DNA of 46,526 nucleotides from positions 1 to 46,526 of the forward strand of contig JBMNSK010000008.1 in the NCBI GenBank assembly GCA_050945155.1. Direction: 5' to 3'. The notes under the pieces were generated by a model. The model was given only the letters and a program-made list of their open reading frames with translations. It was not told the DNA's origin and ran no database searches. The translations under genes were made by a program, and so were the position numbers. Below, one piece after another: positions 24,007-31,943 of this stretch. The stretch comes from JBMNSK01 sp050945155 (GTDB lineage: Bacteria; Actinomycetota; Coriobacteriia; Coriobacteriales; Eggerthellaceae). Positions within the stretch are counted from its first letter, which is position 1. Each line of letters starts with the position of its first letter.

Positions 24007-25284
24007 GTGGATGCCGCGCAGATAACGTCTGTGGTCGTGTTTGTCGTTGCCATGACGGCCATCATGACCGAGAAAATCCACCGCGCCCTTGTCGCCATTG
24101 TGGGCGCAATGTTCCTCCTCTTCATTCACATCCTTACTTTCGATCAAGCAATGTCTCATGTGGACTTCAACACTTTGGGAGTCCTCTTTGGCATGATGCT
24201 GTTTGTGGCTGTGGTGAAGGAATCAGGTATTTTCGAATACCTCGCTATTAAGTGTGCTCGCCTTGCGAAGGGCGACCCATGGCACGTCATGCTTATGTTT
24301 ATCCTTTTGACGGCCGTTCTTTCGGCATTCTTGGATAACGTAACGACGGTACTGCTTATTGGTCCTATGACACTGACGGTATGCCGCCTTCTTGAGGTTG
24401 ACCCCATCCCGTTCTTCTTGACGGAGATTATGGCGTCCAACATTGGTGGTACGGCTACGCTTATTGGTGACCCGCCAAACATCATGATTGGTTCTGCAGC
24501 AGGCTTTACCTTCTCAGACTTCATCATTTACGACGCTCCCGACGTCATTCTTGTTTTGATTGCTATTGGTTTTATCTTCTACTTCATGTTTGGTCGGAAG
24601 ATGCATGTTGACCAAGAGCACCGTGACAAGGTTATGGCTTTAAACGAGAACGACGAAATCAAAGACGCACGTCTCATGAAGATTAGCATTGGCATGACGC
24701 TGCTTGTTGTCGTTGGCTTCATGCTGCACGGCACCTTAGGCATCGAATCCTGCGTTGTTGCTATGGGCGCTGCAGGTCTTATCATGCTTATCTCTCGTCG
24801 AAGCATTGAAAAGGCACTTCACGGTGTTGAGTGGACTACGCTTACCTTCTTTGCAGGATTATTTATTATCGTTGGTGCTATGGCCGAGACCGGTGTTATT
24901 GGCATCGTGGCTCAGGCGCTTGTTGATGTAACGGGTGGAAATGTGGTTGTTGCCATGCTCGTACTGCTCTTTGCATCAGCTATTATTTCGAGTTTCCTCG
25001 ACAACATTCCTTTCGTGGCAACGATGATTCCAATCTTGCTTGCCATGGAAACAACTGGCATGGACGTTTTGCCGCTTTGGTGGGCCGTATCCTTAGGCGC
25101 CTGCCTCGGTGGCAACGGTACCCTGATTGGTGCAAGCTGTAACGTGGTGCTCTCGGATATTAGTAAGAGGGAAGGGTATCCCATTACCTTTGCGAGCTAT
25201 ACCAAGGTTGGCTTTCCAATCATGCTTGTTACGGTTGCGATTTCAGCCGTATATCTCATGGTACGGTTCGTTCTTCTTGCCTAG
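24007..25284 (+). CDS. ArsB/NhaD-type ion permease, first tandem copy
   Basis: 425 residues, about 11 to 12 membrane helices, ion transporter superfamily. Paired inverted halves are visible: FLDNVTTVLLIGPMT with IGDPPNIMIGSAAGF, and SSFLDNIPFVATMIPI with GGNGTLIGASCNVVLSD, the reentrant hairpins that hold sodium and substrate in this superfamily. The cargo could be sodium, an anion such as arsenite, or a dicarboxylate; the sequence does not decide. GTG 24007 is supported by AAAGGAAA and by the equal length of the copy downstream. Closely related to the next gene. A strong terminator follows. Confidence 0.88.
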   Translation: MDAAQITSVVVFVVAMTAIMTEKIHRALVAIVGAMFLLFIHILTFDQAMSHVDFNTLGVLFGMMLFVAVVKESGIFEYLAIKCARLAKGDPWHVMLMFILLTAVLSAFLDNVTTVLLIGPMTLTVCRLLEVDPIPFFLTEIMASNIGGTATLIGDPPNIMIGSAAGFTFSDFIIYDAPDVILVLIAIGFIFYFMFGRKMHVDQEHRDKVMALNENDEIKDARLMKISIGMTLLVVVGFMLHGTLGIESCVVAMGAAGLIMLISRRSIEKALHGVEWTTLTFFAGLFIIVGAMAETGVIGIVAQALVDVTGGNVVVAMLVLLFASAIISSFLDNIPFVATMIPILLAMETTGMDVLPLWWAVSLGACLGGNGTLIGASCNVVLSDISKREGYPITFASYTKVGFPIMLVTVAISAVYLMVRFVLLA

Positions 25285-25315
25285 TTTTTCGAATTGTTCA
25301 ATGAGTTTTTTGGAA

Positions 25316-25349
25316 TGTGGCTGGGCATTCAAACCCAGCCACATTTTTT
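25316..25349 (+). terminator. Terminator between the two permease genes
   Basis: TGTGGCTGGG pairs fully with CCCAGCCACA around an eight-base loop, followed by six T. The second permease gene therefore needs its own promoter, probably between 25350 and 25480. Confidence 0.95.
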
Positions 25350-25490
25350 GTGGCCAAATTTGACCAAATCTACACTAAATATTCTTGCGTCTCCTCAGTA
25401 CCCTTGATAAAGTGACTAGCTGTGCCGTATGGGCAATGACTTATTGGTCTTCGGCGAGAAGCCCCACGTTTGATTGAAAGGACACCCGCC

Positions 25491-26768
25491 TTGGATACTG
25501 CCCAAATTACCTCTGTTGTCGTCTTTGTTGTCGCGATGGCGGCAATCATGACCGAAAAGGTTCACCGAGCCCTCGTTGCAATCGTGGGCGCCATGCTCCT
25601 CCTTTTCATCCACGTTTTAACCTTCGACCAAGCCATGTCGCATGTGGACTTCAATACCTTGGGAGTCCTTTTTGGCATGATGCTTTTCGTCGCGGTGGTA
25701 AAACAGTCAGGTATTTTCGAATACCTCGCCATTAAGTGCGCACGAATAGCCAAAGGTGAACCGTGGCACATTATGCTTATGTTCATTCTCTTGACCGCTG
25801 TTCTATCGGCGATTCTTGATAATGTGACGACCGTTTTGCTCATTGGCCCTATGACGCTGACGGTATGTCGCCTTCTTGAGGTTGATCCCATTCCGTTTTT
25901 CTTGACGGAGATTATGGCTTCAAATGTTGGCGGTACGGCAACGCTTATTGGTGACCCGCCAAACATCATGATTGGTTCTGCAGCAGGCTTTACCTTTGCT
26001 GACTTCGTGAACTATGACACGCCTGCGGTTCTCGTTATCATGGTCGCGCTTGTTTTGATGTTCTACCTTATGTACGGACGCAAGCTCCATGTTGACCAAG
26101 AGCACCGCGATAAGGTTATGGCGCTTGATGAAAAAGACGAAATCAAAGACGCACGCCTCATGAAGATCAGCATTGGCATGACGCTGCTTGTCGTCGTTGG
26201 CTTTATGCTCCACGGAGTTCTTGGCGTTGAGTCCTGTGTTATTGCCATGGGTGCTGCAGGTCTTATCATGCTCATTTCCCGCAGCAGTATCGAGCATGCC
26301 CTCCACGGTGTTGAGTGGACCACGCTTACCTTCTTTGCCGGCCTGTTTATTATTGTCGGTGCCATGGCTGAGACCGGTGTTATTGGCATCGTTGCGCAGG
26401 CGCTTGTCGATGTAACAGGCGGCAACGTCATGATTGCTATGCTGGTGCTTCTCTTCGCCTCGGCTATTATTTCGAGTTTCCTCGACAACATTCCTTTCGT
26501 AGCAACAATGATTCCAATCTTGCTTGCCATGGAAGGTACTGGTATGGAAGTTCTGCCGCTTTGGTGGGCCGTATCCTTGGGTGCCTGCCTCGGTGGCAAC
26601 GGTACGCTTATTGGCGCAAGCTGTAACGTGGTGCTCTCGGATATTAGTAAGAGGGAAGGGTATCCCATTACCTTTGCGAGCTATACCAAGGTCGGATTCC
26701 CCGTCATGATGGTTACGGTGGTCATTGCGGCTGCCTACTGTTTGGTACGCTTCGCTCCATACTTCTAA
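25491..26768 (+). CDS. ArsB/NhaD-type ion permease, second tandem copy
   Basis: 425 residues, same length and helix plan as its upstream neighbour, with most residues identical. Start TTG 25491 (LDTAQITS), matching the GTG start of the other copy and following GAAAGGACACC. The 77 bases at 26616-26692 are identical to 25132-25208, so this is a recent duplication or has been homogenised by gene conversion. Differences cluster in the middle loop (DFVNYDTPAVLVIMVALVLMFYL against DFIIYDAPDVILVLIAIGFIF) and at the last helix. Different substrate preference or expression is possible. Terminator at 26790. Confidence 0.88.
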   Translation: MDTAQITSVVVFVVAMAAIMTEKVHRALVAIVGAMLLLFIHVLTFDQAMSHVDFNTLGVLFGMMLFVAVVKQSGIFEYLAIKCARIAKGEPWHIMLMFILLTAVLSAILDNVTTVLLIGPMTLTVCRLLEVDPIPFFLTEIMASNVGGTATLIGDPPNIMIGSAAGFTFADFVNYDTPAVLVIMVALVLMFYLMYGRKLHVDQEHRDKVMALDEKDEIKDARLMKISIGMTLLVVVGFMLHGVLGVESCVIAMGAAGLIMLISRSSIEHALHGVEWTTLTFFAGLFIIVGAMAETGVIGIVAQALVDVTGGNVMIAMLVLLFASAIISSFLDNIPFVATMIPILLAMEGTGMEVLPLWWAVSLGACLGGNGTLIGASCNVVLSDISKREGYPITFASYTKVGFPVMMVTVVIAAAYCLVRFAPYF

Positions 26769-26789
26769 GTCTTATCTGTAATACGCTAC

Positions 26790-26829
26790 GCCGCGTCTGG
26801 AGTTCGTTCTAACTTCGGACGCGGCTTTT
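26790..26829 (+). terminator. Terminator after the second permease gene
   Basis: GCCGCGTC pairs with GACGCGGC around a 20-base inner region that can fold further, then TTTTCTT. Confidence 0.85.
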
Positions 26830-27300
26830 CTTATGCTTTTGTAGTCGAAATAAGGATTAAGAGAAAAGTTTTTTTGACAGAGGGAAAAAGCTTTCTGCAA
26901 GCTTAGTTGCGATTACTCAAAAACGCATATATTGAATTTTTTTATATCAAAACAGGGTTAAGACTGTAGGAAACTACAGGGTCTAATTTCGGGGTTTCGT
27001 TTTAGTATGATTTTTGAACTGTGTCAGGCTTCCTAGTAAAAAGCCTGATTATCGCCGTGTTTGCCCAGAGCCTTTTGGCTATATCGGGTCTGAAGACTTG
27101 TGAATCCTCCAAAGAATTTGCCTCTTTTTGCGCCTATTCTGTGACTTTCTACATTTTATATAAGTGCATAAATATGCATAATATTTATTATATCCTGCAT
27201 ATTATTGGCCACTCAATCCTGAATAACCTGTCAGTTACCCTGCAATAAATAGCAATAATATGCAAATTATAATATTTTTATTGCAATTATTATCAATTTT
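26830..27300 (+). promoter_or_regulatory. AT-rich upstream region of the amidinotransferase gene with palindromes
   Basis: No gene is supported here. Features seen: a hairpin at 26961-26984 (AGAC-TGTAG-GAAA-CTACA with GTCT outside, GAAA tetraloop), a hairpin at 27024-27048 (TCAGGCTT/AAGCCTGA), and a run of TGCA-centred sites. TGCATAAATATGCA (27165-27178) is a perfect palindrome: TGCAT, four A/T bases, ATGCA. Related half sites occur at 27196, 27241 and 27281. The two-by-five arms with four A/T spacer match the layout of the ArgR/AhrC ARG box, which has TGAAT arms in enteric bacteria. Regulation by arginine is therefore a fair guess, not proven. Confidence 0.5.
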
Positions 27301-27327
27301 ACGAGGTCTCAGGGATGCCCCTTTTTC

Positions 27328-27356
27328 TTGCATGCTTTTTTGATTGGTGCTATAAA
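27328..27356 (+). promoter_or_regulatory. Promoter of the amidinotransferase gene
   Basis: TTGCAT (27328-27333), a 17-base spacer and TATAAA (27351-27356) preceded by TG, so an extended -10. The leader would be about 160 bases and ends with a hairpin (GGCGGAG 27483-27489 with CTCTGCC 27499-27505) just before the AAAGGAG ribosome site at 27509-27515. Confidence 0.6.
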
Positions 27357-27521
27357 TATTCCAACGGCGAATCTGTCGGGTATTTTTATGGGCTTTTTCG
27401 ACAAACTGACGCAGGTCTAGTTTTCCGAAGTCCCATGAAGATAGCTACAGTGTGCTGCTGGTATTGATTTGTACCACGAACAGGCGGAGTAAAGAAAGCT
27501 CTGCCAAGAAAGGAGACTATC

Positions 27522-28670
27522 ATGGCGAAGATAGTCAATTCATGGAATGACTGGGATCCGCTGAAGCGTGTTATCATCGGTCGCTGCGACAATTCCATGA
27601 TTCCACCGGAGGAGCCTGCAACCTCTGAGAAGGTTCCTGTAGACTCCGATATGCGCGGTATGTGGGGCCTCCGCCCTCTGCGCACTGTTGAGCGCGGCAA
27701 TGAGTGCCTCGAGAACCTGGTAAAGATTTGCGAGAGCCACGGCGTAATAGTAGACCGTCCTACTCCTTTGCAGTGGAACCAGGCAATTGGTACTCCAGAC
27801 TTCCGCAATGACTCCATGATGACCTGCATGCCTCCTCGTGACATCCTGCTCACGGTTGGCCCTGAGATCATGGCAGCTGCAAACAGCTTCCGTTGCCGTT
27901 ACTTCGAGTATTTGGCATACTGGCCGCTGATGAAGCAGTACTTCGATCTGGATCCTGACTTCATCTGGACTCAGGCTCCTCGTCCTCGTCTGACCGACAA
28001 GTCCTACAAGCACAACTACTATGATGAGAGCATCTCTCTGGAAGAGCGCCTCGAGCGCACCGCTAACAAAGACTTCGTTACCACCGAAGTTGAGCCAATG
28101 TGGGATGCTGCTGACGTTATGCGTATGGGCAAGGACTTCTTCATCCAGCATGGTCTGACCACCAACCGCACCGCTATGGATTGGTTCCAGCGTTACTATC
28201 CGGATTATCGTATCCACGCTGTAAACTTCCCTGGCGACCCGTATCCAATTCACATCGACGCAACCTTCGTGCCGATTCGTCCAGGTCTGATCATCAACAA
28301 CCCAGTTCGTCATCTCCCCGAAGAGCAGCGTGCTATCTTCGAAGCTAACGATTGGGAGATCGTTGATGCTGCACAGCCAGCACATGACGAGCCACCAGAG
28401 CTCTGCTACAGCTCCGTATGGCTGTCAATGAACTGCCTCGTTCTCGATCCTAAGACCGTTATCATTGAGGCTTCTGAGGTTCATCAGCAGGAGCAGATGG
28501 ACAAGCTCGGTCAGGAAGTTATTCCTTGCGATTTTCGCGATGCATATCCATTCGGCGGCGGCCTGCATTGCTCCACTGCTGACGTTTATCGTGAAGGCGA
28601 TTGCCTCGATTACTTCCCGAATCGCGTCAAGGACAACACTCTGGTTCGTCCAGAAATGTGGAACGACTAG
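27522..28670 (+). CDS. Glycine amidinotransferase-family protein (arginine:amine amidinotransferase)
   Basis: 382 residues. Aligns by memory with vertebrate L-arginine:glycine amidinotransferase almost end to end. The catalytic cysteine lies in FGGGLHCST (Cys350), the histidine in YPIHIDATF (His244) and the aspartate in EPMWDAADVMRMG (195 to 198). Arginine contacts are kept: Asp107 (MPPRDILL), Asp246, Arg263 (NPVRH) and Ser302 (WLSMN). Known members move the amidino group of arginine to glycine, lysine or aminocyclitols, releasing ornithine. The tryptophan after the catalytic cysteine and the methionine before the histidine of the animal enzyme are Ser351 and Ile243 here, so the acceptor may differ from glycine. 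Strong AAAGGAG site; codon choice (CTG, CGT) suggests high expression. Probably cotranscribed with the MFS carrier. Confidence 0.88.
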   Translation: MAKIVNSWNDWDPLKRVIIGRCDNSMIPPEEPATSEKVPVDSDMRGMWGLRPLRTVERGNECLENLVKICESHGVIVDRPTPLQWNQAIGTPDFRNDSMMTCMPPRDILLTVGPEIMAAANSFRCRYFEYLAYWPLMKQYFDLDPDFIWTQAPRPRLTDKSYKHNYYDESISLEERLERTANKDFVTTEVEPMWDAADVMRMGKDFFIQHGLTTNRTAMDWFQRYYPDYRIHAVNFPGDPYPIHIDATFVPIRPGLIINNPVRHLPEEQRAIFEANDWEIVDAAQPAHDEPPELCYSSVWLSMNCLVLDPKTVIIEASEVHQQEQMDKLGQEVIPCDFRDAYPFGGGLHCSTADVYREGDCLDYFPNRVKDNTLVRPEMWND

Positions 28671-28691
28671 TTTTTTAGCCAATCGTGTGTT

Positions 28692-28787
28692 GGACTCCCG
28701 CCATGCGTGGGCGGGGGTCCACACCCCTGGATCGTAAAGGCTCCTGCGGTTCTCGCGGTTCTCGCAACGCACCATAGAAGCCTTTAC
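28692..28787 (+). repeat. Two stem-loops in the amidinotransferase-carrier spacer
   Basis: CCCGCC/GGCGGG with GGAC/GTCC outside forms a GC-rich stem at 28692-28720 with no T-run. GTAAAGGCT (28734-28742) pairs perfectly with AGCCTTTAC (28779-28787), enclosing a direct repeat of CGGTTCTCG. They could mark an RNA processing or stability element between the two genes. No terminator or promoter stands out. Confidence 0.5.
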
Positions 28788-28820
28788 TCCCTCACATGAA
28801 ATAAAGATTAGGAGGTATCA

Positions 28821-30209
28821 ATGAGTACTGATACCGCAAACACCGAACTGAATCCTAATGGTCTTCCTCATGTAGAAATCTCTTGGGATACAGTTACGGA
28901 AGAGGAAAAGAAAAAGACCCTGAACAAGGTAGTCTTCTCATCCTTCTTAGGTAACTTCATCGAGTGGTTCGACTATGCAAGTTACTCTTACCTGGCAACT
29001 GTTCTTGCTTTGGTATTCTTCCCCGACTCTGACCATACGGTTGCAACCATGATGACCTTTGGCGTTTTCGCTTTGGCATTCTTGGTTCGTCCTATTGGTG
29101 CTCTGTTCTGGGGCAACTTTGGCGATAAGAAAGGCCGTAAAGAAGCACTCGCCATCTCCATTTTGCTTATGTCCGGCGGTACGTTCCTCATCGGCTGCTT
29201 GCCTGGCTACAGCATGATTGGCATTGGCGCTCCTTTGCTGCTTTTGTTACTCCGTGTTATTCAGGGCTTCTCCGCTTCTGGTGAGTATGCTGGCGCTTCA
29301 ACGTTTATCGCTGAGTATGCTCCTGCTAAGAGGCGTGGCTTCTATGCATCCATGGTTCCTGCTTCTACCGCTACTGGTCTGTTGGTAGGTTCTATGTTTG
29401 CTACTTGGATGTTCAGCACTTGGGGTGCCGACTCTCAGTTCGTAGTTGACTGGGGCTGGAGAATCCCATTCTGGCTGGCTCTTCCATTAGGCTGGATTAC
29501 CCACTACATTCGAACCCATCTCGAGGACTCTCCTGTATATGAGATTATGCAGAAGCGTATCGATGCTCAGGGTATGCAGGATACTGCTGAGAACAAGCAT
29601 CCTGTCCGTAACCTCTTCAAGAATCACTTTAGGGTTACGATCATCTCCTTCGGCGCAGCTGTACTGAACGCTGTAGGTTTCTACGCCGTACTTACCTTCA
29701 TGCCGAACTACTTGGAGACCACGTTGAACTATGACCCGGCTCTGGCTTCAACGATTACCACCATCACCCTGTTCGCATACATTGCGATGGTATTTATCTC
29801 TGGCCATGTATCCGACAAGGTTGGCCGTAAGAAGATGCTGATTTCTGCTTGCGTAGGCTTCATCATCCTTACGATTCCTTGCTTCATGATGATGGCTACC
29901 TTGGACTTCACGATGATTCTGATTGCTGAATTGATCATGAACTTCCTGTTGACCATGAACGACGGTTCACTGCCAAGCTACTTGGTAGAAACCTTCCCGA
30001 CCACCGTACGTTTCACCGGTTTTGCAGTCTGCTTCAACCTGGCAAACGCACTCTTCGGCGGTTCTACTTCTTACATCTCCTTGGCACTGATTCAGTCCAC
30101 TGGCGATTCTATGGCTCCTGCCTATTACATGATCGCTATTGCCTGCATCGCTCTGGTCTGCATGATTCTCTCTCATGACCACAGCAACAGGGAACTCGAC
30201 GAGATCTAA
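28821..30209 (+). CDS. MFS transporter, metabolite:H+ symporter type
   Basis: 462 residues, 12 helices. The family signs are GNFIEWFDYASYSYLA near residue 50, GDKKGRKEALAIS (loop 2-3), the helix 4 to 5 region RVIQGFSASGEYAGAST, and GHVSDKVGRKKML in the second half. These resemble the ProP/ShiA/KgtP branch, which take up organic zwitterions, betaines or carboxylates with protons. Cargo here is unknown; position after an amidinotransferase suggests arginine or a guanidino product, by context only. The ribosome site AGGAGG is perfect. Followed by a terminator-like hairpin. Confidence 0.88.
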   Translation: MSTDTANTELNPNGLPHVEISWDTVTEEEKKKTLNKVVFSSFLGNFIEWFDYASYSYLATVLALVFFPDSDHTVATMMTFGVFALAFLVRPIGALFWGNFGDKKGRKEALAISILLMSGGTFLIGCLPGYSMIGIGAPLLLLLLRVIQGFSASGEYAGASTFIAEYAPAKRRGFYASMVPASTATGLLVGSMFATWMFSTWGADSQFVVDWGWRIPFWLALPLGWITHYIRTHLEDSPVYEIMQKRIDAQGMQDTAENKHPVRNLFKNHFRVTIISFGAAVLNAVGFYAVLTFMPNYLETTLNYDPALASTITTITLFAYIAMVFISGHVSDKVGRKKMLISACVGFIILTIPCFMMMATLDFTMILIAELIMNFLLTMNDGSLPSYLVETFPTTVRFTGFAVCFNLANALFGGSTSYISLALIQSTGDSMAPAYYMIAIACIALVCMILSHDHSNRELDEI

Positions 30210-30264
30210 GTCGTATATCGATTGGAGACCCTATAGGTTATTAAACTTTCGGGTTTGAAAAAGA

Positions 30265-30336
30265 AACAGGGATGTCTGGCAATGTGCCGGATGTCCCTGT
30301 TCTCTTGTAAAAAAGATTCGTTCTGTCGAATTTTTA
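30265..30336 (+). terminator. Hairpins after the MFS gene
   Basis: AACAGGGA (30265-30272) pairs with TCCCTGTT (30294-30301), inner GGC/GCC, T-run poor. A second small stem, ATTCG/CGAAT, runs into TTTTTATT by 30336. Together they probably end the amidinotransferase-carrier transcript. Confidence 0.55.
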
Positions 30337-30471
30337 TTACTACTTGAAATTGGGAAATGTTTTGTTAGCATTTTCCGGGCTTTTCAAAAGCTCATGTTGG
30401 AAAACGTGTGGAAGAAAGCTTTTTAGGTAGAGAAAAAGTTTTCTCCCGAGTAAACGAAAGGAGGCGCCCGG

Positions 30472-31782
30472 GTGAGTAACAAAGATGGACTGGACTTCAA
30501 GAGGGTACTTATTTTAGCCGGTGCCGTCATCGCCTTCACTATTGGTTCAGGCTTTGCTACTGGTCAGGAAATTATTCAGTACTACACATCCTATGGCTGG
30601 ATGTTCATAGGCACACTGATTCTTTTCTTGGTAGCCTTTTTGTATTACAACCTTAACTTTGCAAAAGCAGGCGCAGAACAGAAATTCGAAAAGGCTAATG
30701 ATGTTTACAAGTACTACTGCGGTAAGTACCTGGGCACGTTCCTTGATTACTATTCAACGATTTTCTGCTACATGTCATTCTTCGTTATGATTGGTGGCGC
30801 CGCTTCCACCTTGAATCAGGGTTATGGACTTAATCCGCTCATCGGTGGAGCTATCATGGCCGTGCTTACCATCATCACGGTAGCTGCTGGCCTTGATAAA
30901 CTGGTTGATGCAATTGGTATGGTTGGTCCACTGATTGTAATCCTTGTTATTTTCATCGCTGTTTACACCCTTGCAAATGATGCCGGCATGATTCCTCAGG
31001 GCATGCAGGACATCGCTAATGGCGTGTTTACCGGTGCAACGGAAACGAACACCATTAAGCAGGCAGGTGGCAATGGCCTCTGGCCAGCTAACTTCTTCAC
31101 CTCAGCATGGTCATATGCAGGCTTCGTACTTCTGTGGTTTGCAAGCTTTATGACCGCTCTTGGTGCTAAGAATGGCGCTAAGAACATCAAGTGGGGCATC
31201 ATCATCGGTGCCGTTGCTGTATGCGTTGCAATCTTCTTGGTTGCTTTGGCACAGGCAGCAAACATCAATACGCCAAGCGCAGACGGTACGTCTTACGTTT
31301 GGAATGCTGATATTCCAAACCTCATCTTGGCTTCCAAGATTACGCCTGTCTTTGGTGCGATCTATGCAATCGTTGTTTATGCTGGTATTTACACGACGGC
31401 AGTTCCACTGCTGTACAACCCAGTATCACGTTTTGCAAAAGAAGGAACCGCAAGGTTCCGTATCCTGGCTATCGTTCTGGGCGTTGTGGGTTACTTCATC
31501 GCACAGTTCCTGCCATTCAGGGATCTCGTAAATATCATCTATGGTATTAACGGCAGCTTTGCTGGTTTCGTTATCATCTTCATCATCGTTCACAACATTC
31601 GTGCAAAGATGAAGAAGAAGAACGGTACGCTCGATGCGCAGCCTAGTGACGAAATCGAAGGCGCAAAGGCCGACGATGCTGCAAAGGCAAGCGAGGCTGA
31701 CTCTTCCGCTGAAGCAGCTGCACCTGCGGTTGAAGCAGAAGCTAGTGATTCAAGCACTCCTGAGCCGAATCCGGCAGGCTAG
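30472..31782 (+). CDS. YkvI-like membrane protein, putative amino acid carrier
   Basis: 436 residues with about ten to eleven helices. The N-terminal segment ILAGAVIAFTIGSGFATGQEIIQYY is the hallmark of the YkvI family, which shares the LeuT-like fold of sodium-coupled amino acid carriers; substrate is not known for most members. The last 55 residues are a hydrophilic tail rich in Ala, Glu, Asp and Ser, seemingly disordered and on the cytosolic side, which many family members lack. GTG start after AAAGGAGG. A terminator follows. It sits among arginine and oxoproline genes, but no substrate can be read from context. Confidence 0.85.
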   Translation: MSNKDGLDFKRVLILAGAVIAFTIGSGFATGQEIIQYYTSYGWMFIGTLILFLVAFLYYNLNFAKAGAEQKFEKANDVYKYYCGKYLGTFLDYYSTIFCYMSFFVMIGGAASTLNQGYGLNPLIGGAIMAVLTIITVAAGLDKLVDAIGMVGPLIVILVIFIAVYTLANDAGMIPQGMQDIANGVFTGATETNTIKQAGGNGLWPANFFTSAWSYAGFVLLWFASFMTALGAKNGAKNIKWGIIIGAVAVCVAIFLVALAQAANINTPSADGTSYVWNADIPNLILASKITPVFGAIYAIVVYAGIYTTAVPLLYNPVSRFAKEGTARFRILAIVLGVVGYFIAQFLPFRDLVNIIYGINGSFAGFVIIFIIVHNIRAKMKKKNGTLDAQPSDEIEGAKADDAAKASEADSSAEAAAPAVEAEASDSSTPEPNPAG

Positions 31783-31803
31783 GTTTAAACCTGTAATCAG
31801 AAA

Positions 31804-31832
31804 AGAGCCCCGGCATTGCTGGGGCTCTTTTT
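31804..31832 (+). terminator. Terminator after the YkvI-like gene
   Basis: AGAGCCCC pairs with GGGGCTCT around GCATTGC, followed by five T. Confidence 0.92.
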
Positions 31833-31943
31833 GTATGCTCATCAGGAGAAATAAGGCGCCGATAAGCGAAAACTACAAGATTTGGCAATACGCTTTGCTA
31901 AAGTAATGAAGTTGTTGTTTTTATATATAGAGAGGAGGGAGAT

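Noticed and set aside
27021..27248. 75-codon frame in the region before the amidinotransferase
   Set aside because: No ribosome site, low-complexity translation rich in Ile, Tyr and Asn, and it covers the palindromes and hairpins.
27363..27521. Possible cyclic di-GMP or guanidine riboswitch in the amidinotransferase leader
   Set aside because: GACAAAC and GACGCAGG-like words occur but lack the separating hairpin of the GEMM class, and no ACGR loops or ykkC-type conserved blocks were found.
27540..28385. Minus-strand frame of 281 codons opposite the amidinotransferase
   Set aside because: No start signals and no family features; the plus-strand protein matches the amidinotransferase family from end to end.
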